Assembly (NCBI GenBank): GCA_050084985.1
Contig: JBITNC010000001.1
Coordinates: forward strand, 84,134,001-84,198,000
DNA length: 64,000 nucleotides
Source of the DNA: Nageia nagi
Lineage: Eukaryota; Pinophyta
Direction of reading: 5' to 3'
A program made the position numbers and the translations under genes. Shown in pieces: positions 1 through 11,884 of this stretch (positions are counted from its first letter, which is position 1; the number at the start of each line of letters is the position of its first letter). The notes under the pieces were generated by a model. It was not told the DNA's origin, ran no database searches, and saw only the letters and a list, made by a program, of their open reading frames with translations.

Positions 1-99
1 TAGTAAGGCATACTAAAGGACTAAGATAACTACAACAATAATAAAGGAATTGGACACCATTAGTAGAGTCAATTGAGGATCTTTTCAAGAAGCTATTAG

Positions 100-560
100 A
101 TGTTATACTTATTACACTTCGTAAGATTAAACAAGAGGATTGTAATTGTCCAAAGCCACAATGGTATAGGGATGATGAGTTTTATGCCTTCCATCATCAA
201 AGGGGACATGCAACAAACAAGTGTCATTATTTATGGGCTACAATTTAATGATTAATTAATGATGGTAAAGTATCTATAAGATTACCCCATGCTCAACCTA
301 ATAGGGATTTGGGAGTATATACAAATCATTTACAAAGGCATCATACCAATGTAAACCAAGGGAGTACCATGGATTCCAAATCAAGATAAGTAACACATAG
401 TGGTATCTTACCCACTAAGTTTGTTGGTATGATGGGCATAGAGCTAGTTCATGTTGCTACTCATACAAGAAGTAGAGGTGAGAGAGTACCTCCACCTAGA
501 GAGATAAAAGCATAACAACCCATCTAACCAGTCAATATATAAGTATAATCATAACCTTTT
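100..560 (+). pseudogene. Element A gag C-terminal remnant with H/C zinc motif
   Basis: From about 142 one frame reads CNCPKPQWYRDDEFYAFHHQ and continues RGHATNKC. The spacing H-x3-GH-x-T-x2-C matches the degenerate zinc motif at the end of Tat-clade gag, where nucleocapsid binds RNA. A stop follows at about 247. The frame resumes to about 510 with further stops (for example PTKFVGMMGIEL and RSRGERVPPPREIKA). Identification rests on motif spacing and on position upstream of a protease remnant. The N-terminal part of gag is beyond the left edge or unrecognisable. Confidence 0.6.
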
Positions 561-889
561 ATACTATTCATCATAGTAAAGAATTAATTGGAGAAATAAT
601 TACAATTAACTCCTACTAAGCTATCCTTATGGGATTTGCTGCAATAATCCAAGGCTTATAAATATGCCTTGAATGATATAATCAATACTATTGAGTTTTC
701 TAATAATGATCTCAATGACTTTGTGGATTGTTTTGCATTAATTAAAGATTACATAAGGCCTTTTATCACTTTCTATATGAAAGAGGTATATCATTCTTCA
801 AGAGCATCTAGGAAACATACAACTATTTATATTATTGCATAATATATATGGTAAAGGAGCTAAGAGATTTATGATTTATGATAGATAAA

Positions 890-1235
890 ATATCAATATT
901 GTATCTATAATGGTACATCAAAACCTCAACATACCTATGTCATACTTGAGTTCTCCTCCTTTGGTCATTAAGGCCTTCAACAACACTTTATCTACCACCT
1001 TGGGAATTATTTTGAACCCCATTAAGGTTAGGGTGAGATTAGTTCCTACTAATTTTCATGTCATTGAGGGTGAGATGTAGTAAAACATTCTCTTGGTTCA
1101 ACCTTGGATAGATGATATGGAGGGTGTCTTATCTTTGAAGCATGGCTTCATCAAGTATTTGTATGAGGATAAGATTCATTATACTCATGTGGATTTAAAC
1201 CCTTTAGCCATTGCAACATTATTTAAGATCCCAAT
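890..1235 (+). pseudogene. Element A retropepsin (aspartic protease) remnant
   Basis: The frame reads VIKAFNNTLSTTLGIILNPI, then VRVRLVPTNFHVIEGEM, then NILLVQPWIDDMEGVLS and KYLYEDKIHYTHVD. This is the well-conserved C-terminal half of plant Tat/Athila protease (relatives read YN-LLGRPWIH--GVPS). The catalytic DSG/DTG triplet expected about 90 residues upstream is not visible. A stop sits just before NILLVQPW. Retropepsin would cut the Gag-Pol polyprotein inside the particle. This copy cannot be functional. Confidence 0.65.
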
Positions 1236-1930
1236 CATTTTTCTATGTTGAGTTTGTTTCCAATCATTATCCTTGTGAAAAATAATATCAATCAAGCATA
1301 ATCTAATTCACAAGGTCCCCAATTCTCACATCATCATTCTGATCAATCTATTGATTCAACACCTTCATCATCATCACCTCCATTAGATGTACCTCATCCT
1401 ACATATCCTAATGGTAAATCACCCATAGGGTGTTTGTAATCAAAACCATCATATTTGAGGCCACAATTAAAGAAGTATAAATCTAATCCTACTCATTATA
1501 TGTCTTACAATCATGTTCACCCACCTCAATACCTTTATTAGTCATTAGATATGACACCTCTACCTTACCAAGAGTAGTGTTGTCAAGGTTTTTGTTTTTA
1601 TCTATCACCTAGGATAAGGATGATGATGATGATGACTCTAATCCTTATTATATTTTGGTGAAATATGCTAACCTTATTCTATTGAGATATCAAATTATGG
1701 ATATATCTTGTAACACACAATTAGTTAGGGATATTGGTTGACCTCAAGGTACTTCTATCACTACTAGGTTTTTAGTTCCTTTAGGTAGAATTCCTAAGCA
1801 ATCTTTTTTTTATGCTAGAATTGAATCTTCATTTGATGTTACTTTTTACCATCCTTTGAAATAACATTTTTGCACCAAATTTTATTACTTATCTTTTCCT
1901 AACTTTATTTGATGCTATTTTGTACATTGT
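1236..1930 (+). other. Element A spacer between protease and RT, left part
   Basis: No open frame. Fragments such as PLRPQLKKYKSNPTHYMSYN (from about 1458) and an acidic GATGATGAT run at 1618-1636 suggest the low-complexity linker that Tat pol carries between protease and RT. It is cut at 1930 by the insertion of element B and resumes at 7906. Confidence 0.4.
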
Positions 1931-1935
1931 AAATG
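1931..1935. repeat. Target site duplication of element B, left copy (AAATG)
   Basis: AAATG directly precedes the TG of the left LTR. The identical five bases at 7901-7905 directly follow the CA of the right LTR. Five-base duplications are normal for Ty3/gypsy integrase. Confidence 0.9.
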
Positions 1936-2338
1936 TGTTAAGATCCCACATCCTAACATTTTAGTTTTAGTATTAGTATTTTATTAAATTATCAGCTTAT
2001 ATTGTAATATTATGATTGTAAGGGTGGGGCCCAATTTTGAATTACTATTAGGGTTAGGTTAGTTTAATATAAATAGATAGAAGTGTGTGGAGAAAGGCAT
2101 TTTGAACATTATTTTTGGCCCTTGGAATTGTAAGGAAGTAACCTGCTCGAAGCAACTTATGATTCTATTACTATTTAGTAAAATCCTATCCTTATCTGCT
2201 TATTGATGTTATTTTGTGTTCTATTTACCAATGCATGCTCTATTAATTACAATAGATAGCCATAATTTTCCTATTTCAATTCCATATTCATTTCATTTCT
2301 ATAATATTTCTCTTTTTCATATTTGTAGCATTATAACA
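1936..2338 (+). repeat. Element B 5' LTR
   Basis: Begins TGTTAAGATCCCACATCC, ends TTATAACA, and matches 7497-7900 along its whole length with scattered substitutions. It carries a TATA-like box at 2068-2076. The divergence between the two LTRs, visible every few tens of bases, indicates an old insertion. Confidence 0.93.
2068..2076 (+). promoter_or_regulatory. TATA box of element B 5' LTR
   Basis: TATAAATAG in the middle of the LTR, conserved in the right LTR at 7630-7638. It would set the start of genomic RNA about 30 bp downstream. Confidence 0.55.
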
Positions 2339-2340
2339 TC

Positions 2341-2352
2341 TAGTATCAGAGC
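2341..2352 (+). promoter_or_regulatory. Element B primer binding site (initiator Met tRNA type)
   Basis: TAGTATCAGAGC begins two bases after the 5' LTR. It differs by one base from TGGTATCAGAGC, the usual plant site for the 3' end of initiator tRNA-Met, which primes minus-strand synthesis. Confidence 0.85.
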
Positions 2353-3404
2353 TCTTTCTAGGGCCATTTTGCTATAGGAAAATAAAAAAAATTGAGGTCT
2401 AGGCTAGAAACCCTATACTAGGGGTTTTAAAATATATAGAAGGATCTATCATTTTTGGCTAAGCACACTTACCCATAAAGTTGTGTGTGAAGTGAGGTGC
2501 AAAAAACTCTACACCAATACCTAGGCCTTAGATAGAACCCTACATGGAATTGAACTCCACATATAGAAAGGTATATCGAAGACTATCTAAGTTATAAATG
2601 AAAACTAGGTAGGAAGTTGTGTTGACCATCTATAACTATAGCACACCAGCAAGTGCCATTGGAAAGTTACTTATAACAAAATCCATCTCCATAGCCTCTT
2701 TCCTTATGAAAGTTGGATAGGAAGGGTGTTTAGAAAAGACTACAGAGTAGATAATCCTTACCCTAGAATCATTATTTCACACAAAAAATGAAGAAAAATG
2801 TATGAGATGTAGTTTTAGAGCTACAAAAAATAGCAGTTTAAAGGTAGCAAAAACTTTAGAGCTAAATAACTAAAAATATATATCATTTCAGCAATTTTTA
2901 ACAAAAGTAGACAAACCCACAGATGTAAAAAAAAGATTCTAAGGGTTAAAAAATCATCATTGGGATACCTATCCCATTGTGATCATATTTTTGAGCTGAT
3001 CATTTTGATATATTACACCCATACACTTTTTTGAGCACTTTCTAAAAATAGCAATTTCTAAAAATAGCAGTTTCTAGGAATATTAGCTTCAAAAATAGCA
3101 ATTTTTAGAAATGGCACTTGAAACAAGATCCTAAATAGTATCACAAGCTAATACTACCATGATGAAATTTTAAATTATGATCCAAAAAATGGTAGATACA
3201 CTTACCAATATATTCAGAGTAGAAATTTGACAAATATAGACACAAATACAAACCCTTGATAGTAAATGTGATAGTGTTCAACTAAGTCTCAGTCATACCA
3301 ACAATGCATCTAGTTCATTGAAATCAAAGTAGTTAAGAAATCCATAAGGGTATAATCATAACTTTTAAATCCAACAAGGTGGTTTCATTCTTCCCTAGAC
3401 AACC
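2353..3404 (+). other. Element B leader region
   Basis: About 1 kb with no open frame. It includes a run of short direct repeats at 3040-3115 built on AAAATAGCA(A/G)TTTCTA. It corresponds to the 5' untranslated leader between PBS and gag. The first gag-like residues appear near 3400. Confidence 0.5.
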
Positions 3405-4110
3405 AAATTGGATTTTCTTTGATTTGATGGAGATAATCCCAATGGTTGTATTTATAAAGCTAGATAGTATTTCACATTAAACTAAATCCTAGAGGATTTG
3501 AAGGTGCACATGGTACCTTTTCATTTGGATTATGAGGCTCTCCAATGGAACTAGTGGTACTCCAAAATACATCCTACTCCTTCATGGGATGAATTCACTT
3601 AGCAATTATTGATCCATTTTGGTCCTGGTGACTATGAAGACTTCACAAGGGCATTAACCAAGTTACATCAAACTACAATAATTAAAGAATACCAAAATCA
3701 ATTTGATAAATTGGAAAATTACACAGAGGGGTTGGATGATGTATTTTTTACAAGTTGTTTTATCAATGGCTTAAAGAAAGAAATTAAACTAGAGATCAAA
3801 ATGTTTAATCCCAAAACTATGATGGATGTTATTACCTTAGTAAAGCTCATTGAAGATAAAGCTAGTGCTCATCAATGAAATGCAAGACTTCCATTCACCA
3901 AAAAACATAATATTTCCCATTCCTATAATAACACAAGTGCCCCATGAAAGAATTGCATAATGAAAACTAAACAGTTGATGTGGGAAGAAATGGAAGAGCA
4001 TTGAAAGAAGGGCTTATGCCATAATTATGATGAGAAATTTGTTTGTGGTCATCATTGTACATAACAAAAGTTATATTTGCTTTATGTTGATGCTCCTAGT
4101 TAGGAGGAAT
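3405..4110 (+). pseudogene. Element B gag remnant
   Basis: The longest clear piece is 3609-3878 (HFGPGDYEDFTRALTKLHQT, VKLIEDKASAHQ), the retrotransposon gag capsid domain. Upstream bases 3405-3608 continue it in broken frames (LKVHMVPFHLDYEALQW). Near 4010-4075 the zinc knuckle is degraded to KGLCHNYDEKFVCGHHC, with cysteines lost. The protein would form the particle and bind the element's RNA. Stops at 3879 and in the knuckle region make it non-functional. Confidence 0.7.
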
Positions 4111-4189
4111 ATGATAGTGCACCCAAAGAGGCTACGGAGGAAATTTTAGTGAGGAGGCCTCAATTATCTTTTACAATGCATTGGTAGGA

Positions 4190-4542
4190 ATTACCACCCC
4201 TCAAACTATGAAGATCAAAGGGTTATTTAAAAAGTGCCCTCTCATAATATTGTTGGATTTGGGAAGTGCTCATAATTTCATTGATCCATGAGTGGCTAAG
4301 GTTGCTAACTATTACATCCACCCACAAATAATTTTAAGGTTATGATTGGTAATGGAGGAAAAATAGCATGTAAAGGCACATGTCATAATGTCAAATTGAG
4401 CATGGATCACTATACTTTGAAAAGCAACATGTACACTTTACCACTTAGGGGATGTGATATAGTTTTGGGGGTACAATGGATAATGAATTTGGGCACCACA
4501 CAAGAGCATACTCTCAAGGGATTACAAGGTGGATCTATATAA
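4190..4542 (+). pseudogene. Element B protease remnant
   Basis: LIILLDLGSAHNFID at about 4241-4288 is the retropepsin active-site loop with the central residue changed: D-L-G where family members have D-S-G. After a stop, 4342-4542 continues VMIGNGGKIACKGTCHNVKL and RGCDIVLGVQWIMNLG, matching the flap and C-terminal strand. Inactive because of stops and the altered triplet. Confidence 0.75.
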
Positions 4543-4739
4543 ATTGTGAGCTCACATCACATGGAAAAGATACTATGAAAAATTGGAAAAGGGATGTTGG
4601 AATAGTTATACTCTTTATCAATCATCAAATCTAAAATCATAAAGCCTAAGGATCTATAAACCATATTAAGTAAGCATTCAAGTACCTTTGAGAAACCAAG
4701 GGGATTACCACCCCATCGATCACATGATCATGCTATCCA

Positions 4740-6040
4740 GTTGATGTTGGGAAGTCACCCACCAAACATTTATCCTTATTGGTATCCTTATTTATAGAAT
4801 AATGAAATTGAAAAATTGGTTAAGGAGCTATTGAATGTAGGAGTAATTTGACCTAGCATAAGCCCATATTCTTCTCTAATTATATTGGTTCATAAGAAAG
4901 ATGGTTCCTAGTGTATGTGTGTAGATTTCAAGGCCCTTAACAAAATTACCATCAAGGATAAATTTCCCATCCTAGTCATTGATGAATTATTGGATGAATT
5001 GCAAGGGTCAAGATATTTTTCCAAGCTTGAACTATGATTTGGGTATCACCAAATCTGCCTCAAGGAGGAGGATATACCAAAAATTGCATTTCACACAAAT
5101 AAGGGCCATTATGAGTTCCTAATCATGCCTTTTGGCCTCAAAATGCTCCATCCATGTTTCAAATTTTAATGAATCAAGTATTTCATTCATTCCTTAGGAA
5201 GTTCATTTTAGTTTTATATGATGATATCTTGATCTATAGTAAGATGTGGTAGGAACATGAGGCACTTGTTGACCAAACCTTACAAATATTAAAGGAATAC
5301 TAGCTATATGTAAAAAAAATCAAAATGTTCATTCAATAAAAGGGAAATTGATTACTTAGGCCATGTTATATCTAAAGAGGGAGTTAAGGTGGATCCCCAA
5401 AAGATTACTAACATGCAAAACTGGTCTATTCTTACATCTTTGAAAAGAATCTAAGGATTCTTAGATTTGATAGGATATTATAGGAAATTTGTGAAGGATT
5501 ATGGCAAGATTGTAGCACCTCTAACCATGTTATTGTAAAAGAATGCATTCCAATGGTCTTTCAAGTTGAGGTAGCTTTCCTTAAGCTTAAGGAGGTGATG
5601 TGTACCACCTTAGTATTAGTAATGCCATATTTTTCTAAAACCTTTATGATAGAAAATGATGCTTATGGAGTAAGAATTGAAGTAGTATTAATGTAGGAGG
5701 GGCATCGATTGGCATTCACTATTAGAGCACTCTTTGGAAAAATTTGGGAAAATCCACTTATGAAAAAGAAATGCTTACCATCATTCATGTAGTTCAACAT
5801 TGGAGACCATATCTAATTGGTTTCCTTTTCATCATCCTTATATATCATCATAGTTTGAAATTTTTCATTGAGCAATGCATTTCTACACCTAAGCAACAAA
5901 AATGGGTGACCAAACTATTGGGATATGATTATGAGATAGTATACCATAAAGGTAAGGAGAATGTGGTTGCTAATGCTTTGTATAGAAAATTTGAAGATCA
6001 AGTAGCACTCCAAGCTCTTTCATATCCTATTACTTAATGA
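4740..6040 (+). pseudogene. Element B reverse transcriptase and RNase H remnant
   Basis: RT motifs appear in order: [59 protein letters not shown], and the catalytic box [10 protein letters not shown] near 5212-5241. The connection and RNase H region follows, ending in the open stretch 5744-6037 (KEMLTIIHVVQHWRPYLIGF, IVYHKGKENVVANALYRK). The region has several in-frame stops and at least two frame changes, near 5143 and 5330. RT would copy the element's RNA and RNase H would remove the template. Confidence 0.85.
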
Positions 6041-6109
6041 TTGGATAAAGTTAAACAAGAGTGGATAAAGAATAGCTCTACCCAAGAATTGCTAAAATAG
6101 ATCACTCAA

Positions 6110-7045
6110 TACCCCATGAGTAAACCACACCATACATGGCATGATGGTATTTTGAGATTCAAAGGTTGAATTTTGTTATTTAATTCTTTAAAATGTAAAT
6201 AAAAAATACTTGCCAAATTGCATTCCACACCTACATCAGGACATGAAGGATTTTTGAAAACTTGTAAGCAATTGGCATGTTCATTCTATTAGATAGGTAT
6301 GAAATTGGATATCAAGCAGTTTATGGTATCTTGTGATGTATGTTAATGATAAAAATGTGAGATAGTGGGTACTCTGAGACTCCTTCAACCTTTTCCCATA
6401 CCTATCCATACATGGATTGATATCTCAATGGATTTCATTGAAGGCCTTCCTAAATCTCATGGTAAATCAATTATTCTAGTGGTGGTTGATTCGTTATCCA
6501 AATATGCTCATTTTTGTTCATTGGCTTCTCCCTACAAAGCAATGATAGTTGTACAATTATTTCTAGATACAATTTTCAAACTACATAGCATGCTAGAGAT
6601 AATTATCAATGATCATGATCCCACTTTTATAAGTCATTTTTGGCAAGATCTTTTTAAACTACAAGGTACCCAACTAAACATGACCTCAACATATCACCCA
6701 CAAACTGATGGTAAGATTGAAATTATCAACAAATGCTTGGAAATGTATTTACATTGTTTTGCTTCAACATAACTTGTGCGTTGGGTATGATGGCTTCACT
6801 TGGTTGAGTGGTGGTATAATACATCTTATCATTCTGCTAGCAAGATGACCCCTTAAGAAGTAATGTATGGTCAAGCTCCACCAATAGTCACCTCATATGT
6901 TGTAGGTTCTAGTAAAGTTTAGGTAGTTGACTCAACTTTAATTACTCAAGATGATATTCTTCATTTTCTCAAGGATAACCTTCAGATAGCCCAACACCAT
7001 ATGAAATAATAGGATGATCAACAATGTGTGGAAAGGGTGTTCCAA
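6110..7045 (+). pseudogene. Element B integrase remnant
   Basis: The catalytic core is best preserved in 6365-6772. It has the first Asp in WIDISMDFIEGLP, the second in INDHDPTFISHFWQ, and the Glu in HPQTDGKIEIINK. The N-terminal zinc domain (6220-6330) is only traceable as SGHEGFLKTCKQ and DVC fragments. A stop at 6770 interrupts the core, after which MTP-EVMYGQAPP continues. The DDE triad is present, but the frame is broken. Confidence 0.85.
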
Positions 7046-7483
7046 GTAGATGACATGGTATTTCTAAGGCTACAAACTTATCATCAAAAATCCTTAAAAA
7101 CAAAAGGCCCTCAAAAATTGGCCCCAAAGTTTTATGGTCCTTTCCTTACAAGGTGTTATAGTGCATTGGCCTAACTACATATAAATTAGAGCTTCCTGCT
7201 TCTTCCAAGATTCACCTAGTGTTTCATGTCTCTTACCTTAAGAAAGTGGTTAGATTAGTAGTTCAAGTTTAGACATAATTACCTGAGTTGGTAAAGGATG
7301 GATTAATGTTAGTTGTACCTAAGGTAGTTCTATATCAATGCTCATTATAGCTCGTAATTGCTCCATCATAGAAGTTCTTATGTAGTGGCAAGGCATGGCA
7401 CCAGAAGATGCAACATGAGAAATCCTTCATTAGCTATAGGAACAATTTCCATACTTCAAGCTTTGAGGACAAAGCTTCATCTC
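7046..7483 (+). pseudogene. Element B integrase tail with chromodomain-like end
   Basis: LAPKFYGPF (7120-7146) is the GPY/F module that precedes the chromodomain in chromoviruses. Farther on, fragments in shifting frames (PELVKDGLMLVVPKVVL, then HEKSFISYRNNFHTSSFEDK at about 7409-7470) resemble the end of a plant chromovirus chromodomain and its F-EDK tail next to the 3' LTR. In intact relatives this domain guides integration to heterochromatin. Frames are broken. Confidence 0.6.
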
Positions 7484-7496
7484 AAGAGGGGTGGCA
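7484..7496 (+). promoter_or_regulatory. Element B polypurine tract
   Basis: AAGAGGGGTGGCA lies immediately before the TG of the 3' LTR. This is the expected position and composition of the plus-strand primer. Confidence 0.75.
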
Positions 7497-7900
7497 TGTT
7501 AGGATTCCACATCCTAACATTTTAGTGTTAGTATTAGTATTTTATTAAATTATCAACCTATATTGTACTATTATGATTGTAAGGGTAGGGCCTGATTTTG
7601 CATTACTATTAGGGTTAGGGTTAGTTTAATATAAATAGATAGAAGTGTGTGGAGAAACACATCTAGAATATTATTTTTTGCCTTTGGAGTTGTAATAAGG
7701 TATCCACCTTGAAGTAGCCTTTGATTCTATTACTATTCAATAAAATCCTATCCTTATCTACTTATTGATGCTATTTCATGTTCTATTTACTAGTGCATGC
7801 TCTCTTATTTGTAATAGATAGTCATCATTTTCCTATTTCAATTCCATATTCATTTCATTTTTGCAATATTTCCCTTTTTCATATTTGTAACATCATAACA
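7497..7900 (+). repeat. Element B 3' LTR
   Basis: TGTTAGGATTCCACATCC to ATCATAACA; partner of 1936-2338. TATA-like box at 7630-7638. The AAATG duplication follows at 7901. Confidence 0.93.
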
Positions 7901-7905
7901 AAATG

Positions 7906-9380
7906 GTATGGTTATTAATTAGATAAATATGAGAAATATATGGTAAATGCCATTCAAACTAGTTTTCAAGCTATTCGTGGCAAGAGGGACCTTGGTTTGA
8001 AGGGTCCCAAATATTTTGCACTTGAAGAGAAGTTTAGCAATCTCAATATTCATGAGTGATATTTTGATGTTGATGATATTGGTCTTTATTTTAGTCCTTC
8101 TACTCATGTCTCATTTTTTCATTCCTTTGGATTTCTTTGTTAACCCTTTATCTTCAAACATGATTACTTTTATCAATATGATATCTATCAATGAGGTAGA
8201 TCCTTTTTATCATCCCCTTAATGGTGACTCTTTTCTTGCTTTTTTCCTAAATCTACAGATTTCTCCTTGCCACCATCAAAGTTCTTTTCCATGAATGATG
8301 TTTTTATTCCCCTCATTTTTTCCTTAGCGAGGCATATTCATTGAGTCTTATTTCATCTATTTTTGATCCTACTAAATATGATTACTCACATCTTCCCATT
8401 CTTGTGAAACTTCAAGAGGGATCCCAAATACATTGTGGGGGCCTATTGAAGTTGATATTGGTGATGATCCTAAAAATCCTAAGATCATATATATTGGTAA
8501 TGTTTTTATTGAGTTTGAGTGTGACCTTACTAGATCCATTTTAGTTGAGTATCATAAACTCTTTACCTTTAGTTATGATGATATACTAGGCTTAGATCCA
8601 AATCTTATAGTACATAACATCATAACTTATTTTGATACCAAACTAATCCAGAAAAAGCTTAGAAAAGTCAATCTAGACCAATCTCTTTTGATCAAGGATG
8701 AGCTTCAAAATATTTTGAAGTCTCACTTTATTGAACTTATTGAGTATCCCAAGTGGATTTCTTATATGGTTCTTGTTAGTCTATCTAATGTTCATATGCA
8801 TATTTGTACATATTTTTGTGATCTCAACAAGGCATGTTCTAAGGATGATTATTCTCTACCCAATATCAATATTTTTGTTGACCATACTATGGGGTATGAG
8901 ATGTTATCCCTTATGAATGGTTTTTCTAGTACAACCAAATTTAGGTTAGTCTTGAATATTAGTATAAAATAACCTTTACAACCCCTTGGGAAACCTATTG
9001 ATATAGGGTTATGCCTTTTGATATTAAAAATGTAGGAACCACCTATAAAGGAGAAATGGTGTATATCTTATATGACATGATGCATGATATTATGGAAGAT
9101 TATATTGATGATCTTTTAGCCAAGTCCAAGATATGTGAAAAACATTAGGATGTCCTTCACAAGGTCTTTCATCATCTTCTTGAGCATAACATTAGGTTGA
9201 ATCCTAAGAACTATATTTTTGGTATTAGATCAAGAAATATTTTATGTTTCATTATGTCCAAGCAAAGAATTGAGATTGAATTTAAAAAGATCAAGTCCAT
9301 TATGGATATGCCTCCTCCTCATAAGGTCAAAACCTTGAGGAGGCTTTCATAGTAATATCTAAGCCATTCATCCTTTCATA
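7906..9380 (+). pseudogene. Element A pol: linker and reverse transcriptase remnant
   Basis: After element B the linker resumes (AIQTSFQAIRGKRDLGLKGP, about 7950-8010). The open stretch 8433-8972 holds the RT start: DDILGLDPNLIVHNI, KLIQKKLRKVNLDQ, SHFIELIEYPKWISYMVLV, CDLNKACSKDDYSLPNINI, DHTMGYEMLSLMNGFS. This matches Tat RT (relatives: DLNKACPKDDFPLP, LSFMDGFSGY). The catalytic box DYIDDLLAKSK is at about 9101-9133, and LRLNPK-like and MDMPPPHKVKTLRRL follow. There is a frame change near 8972 and there are several stops. The key residues are largely kept. Confidence 0.85.
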
Positions 9381-9399
9381 GCTTAGCTTTCAAATAAGT

Positions 9400-10400
9400 G
9401 TCATCCTTTTAATGAGATCTTGAAAAAGGGCATTACCTTAAAGTGGAATGAGAAGTGCCAACAAGCTTTTGATAATATTAAGTGCTATCTCACAATATTT
9501 CTTATCTTAATTCCTCCTAGGAATGGCATGCCTTTCTACCTTTATCTTTTAGCGATCAATTTTGCTTTAAGTATTATCCTTGACTAGAAGAACAATCAAG
9601 ATAAGGAACAAGTCATCTATTATCTTAGTCTCACACTTATGTACTACGAGATTAGGTACATATATATAAATCATATTTAACTTGCCATAATTTTTAGAGT
9701 GAAGAAATTATATCAATATATGCTTAATAATATGACATATGTAATTTTGTGTGTTAATCTACTCTAATACATGATGAGCAAGACTTACCATAATTTTATA
9801 CATCTAAGTGGTTCATATTTTTGTCAAAGTTTAACCTTGATTTTACTAGTAAAAAATCCATTAAGGGTTAGGTCATAGTAGATTAGCTAACTAAGGCACC
9901 CTTGCTTAATAATTCTCCTCTAGATATCAATCTCCTTAATATGGATATATTTAACATTGATAAAGAGGAAAAATTTATTGACACTCATGAGGATTTTAAC
10001 ATGACTATGTATTTCAATAGATCAAAGTGTGAGCAAGGGGGAAGTATGGGATTTATCTTCTTCATACCTCAAGGTGTACTTATCCCTTATTCCTTTAAGT
10101 TGGCTTTTCCTTAAACTAATAATAATGTGAAATATGAGGCCTTGATCCTACATCTTAGGACCACCATTAAATTTAATATTGAGAGACTCATGATATATGA
10201 TGATTCTCTCTTGGTTTTCAAATAAATCCTTGGAGTTTATCAATATTATAATGACCTCATTAAGTATTATAAAGAGGAGGTCATCAAACTCCTCAACTGT
10301 CTTAAATCCTATAAGATTGAGTCAACTTCTAGGTTTTTCAATAGGTTCATGAATACCATGGATTCCTTAGGATTACTTATTCCACCTAATCCTCATTGAT
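9400..10400 (+). pseudogene. Element A pol: RNase H and archaic (second) RNase H
   Basis: The first RNase H/connection remnant reads LKWNEKCQQAFDNIK then MPFYLYLLAINFALSIIL (9440-9590). A second RNase H fold starts at 9985: MTMYFNRSKCEQGGSMGFIF, PQGVLIPYSFKLAFP, NNNVKYEALILHLRTTI, LMIYDDSLLVFK, ending in NRFMNTMDSLGLL. That order is the archaic RNase H acquired by the Tat clade, so it fixes the lineage. Of the catalytic Asp/Glu/Asp, the Glu (KYEAL) and a later Asp (YDDS) remain. The first Asp is Asn (FNRS). Stops break the frame. Confidence 0.85.
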
Positions 10401-10519
10401 GTACAATGTATTCAACATGTGGAAGTCATAAGTGTTAGGGATTCATCAATCAATTCACCTTTGATTTTTCCCCTTATTGAAGCTAGTATCAATGAGATTT
10501 TGATGGAGTCTTGAGACTT

Positions 10520-11776
10520 ATGATACAAGTAGCTTCATGAGTGCCTCAAGTGGAATGCCCTTCCTCCTGACATGTATCCTAGTGAAAAGTGAGTTTTCAA
10601 GAATTAGGCCACTTATTATTCAATTTTATGGGATATCCTCTATAAGGGATATTTTTATGGAGTTCTGCATTTTCTTGAGCATTGTGACCAACTGATCATC
10701 ATATCATATTTTCATGATGGTATTTGTGGTGAACATTTTAATGGTATTGTTATTGCTAAACACATACTATGGATGGGTTATTACTAGTTCATCATGGAGC
10801 ATGATTGTAATGAGTATATCAAAAGCTATTTTAAGTATCAACAACATTCTCATCTTCAACATATCCCATCTCATCCTCTTCAAGCTATCCAAGCCATATG
10901 GCCTTTTTCCTAGTGGGGTTTTGATCTTGTCAATTAGTTCATGCCTCCTTAATATGGTGACCTTAAGTTCATTATCACTACCATTGAGTACCTTATCACG
11001 TGGATCAAAGTGACTCCTCTAGTATCTACTATAGGTCTAAAGATCACATCATTTATAGAGACTCATATCATATGTCAATTTGGTATTCCATCTATGATCA
11101 TTATTGATAATGATCCTAATTTTAAGAGTTAACATGTGATGAGAATGTGAAATTGATATCACATTAAATAATCATTCTCCACACCTTATTATCATTTGGG
11201 TAATAGTCAAGTTGAAGTAATCAATAAGATGATTATCATGATTCTCAACAAAATATTCAATGATAATCATCATAATTGGCAAAAGTATCTCTCATACACT
11301 TTGTGTAAATCTTGTACTAGCATTCATATGTCCACAAGTGCTACTATTTTCTCTCTTATATATGGTATCAAGGATATCATTCCTCTTTAGCTTGAGATCC
11401 CCTCCTTGTGCATGTCACTCAAGGACCTTATCCTCGATGAAGAAACTCATCAAGCTCAATTGGATCAATTCATTTTGCTTGATGAGAGATACATTAATAC
11501 AATTGAGCATCATAAGGTTTATCAAAAGTATCTTAAGTAAGCATTCAATAACAAGGCCTAGACTCATGAGTTTCATGTAGGTGACTTATTCTCAAAGAGA
11601 ATTAGTAGCAATCCCATCTCAGGAATCCTCTTAGAGATAAGTTTTCCCCTAAATGGTTAGGCTCCTACATCATCAAGTGCAAGATCAATTTGAGTATGTA
11701 TCATCTTGTAGATTTAGAAGGATAGGAAAAGCTTGAGCCTATCAATATTATCCATCTTATTCATTTTTATTCTTGA
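10520..11776 (+). pseudogene. Element A pol: integrase remnant and pol C-terminus
   Basis: The zinc domain begins HDGICGEHFNGIVIAKHIL and GYY. The core has WGFDLV (first Asp), IIIDNDPNF (second Asp) and HLGNSQVEVINK (Glu). The C-terminal part (11377-11580) reads EIPSLCMSLKDLILDEETHQ and AFNNKA-THEFHVGDL, and pol ends near 11776 with EKLEPINIIHLIHFYS. A frameshift or stop lies between the second Asp and Glu (about 11128). All three catalytic residues are visible but not in one frame. Confidence 0.82.
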
Positions 11777-11872
11777 TCTTTAGCTTTTATTTTCTATTTC
11801 CATCTTATCATCCTTTATTTTTATGTTTATTTGCAAATGTCATCTTGATCACTTTTATATTTTTATCCATGC

Positions 11873-11884
11873 TAAATTGGGGAA
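11873..11884 (+). promoter_or_regulatory. Candidate polypurine tract just past element A pol
   Basis: AAATTGGGGAA followed by TGGTACC lies about 100 bp after the end of pol. It could be the plus-strand primer with the 3' LTR starting at 11884. I rank this below the tract at 17641, but the two alternatives cannot be separated without the 5' LTR. Confidence 0.3.

Larger units (their letters stand above)
1936..7900 (+). mobile_element. Element B: complete Ty3/gypsy chromovirus (Tekay/Del-like), inserted in element A
   Basis: About 5.97 kb, bounded by 403- and 404-bp LTRs (TGTTA...ATAACA) and a perfect AAATG duplication. Internal order: PBS, leader, gag, protease, RT, RNase H, integrase, chromodomain-like tail, polypurine tract. 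The gypsy pol order plus the chromodomain-like tail places it among chromoviruses, and Tekay/Del is the best match from memory. Coding frames have many stops and frameshifts. It sits between the protease and RT of element A, so it is younger than A. Confidence 0.9.

Noticed and set aside
7605-7630. TTAGGGTTAGGG, resembling telomere repeat
   Set aside because: Only two units (the plant repeat is TTTAGGG), and it is part of the element B LTR, where the left copy has a variant.
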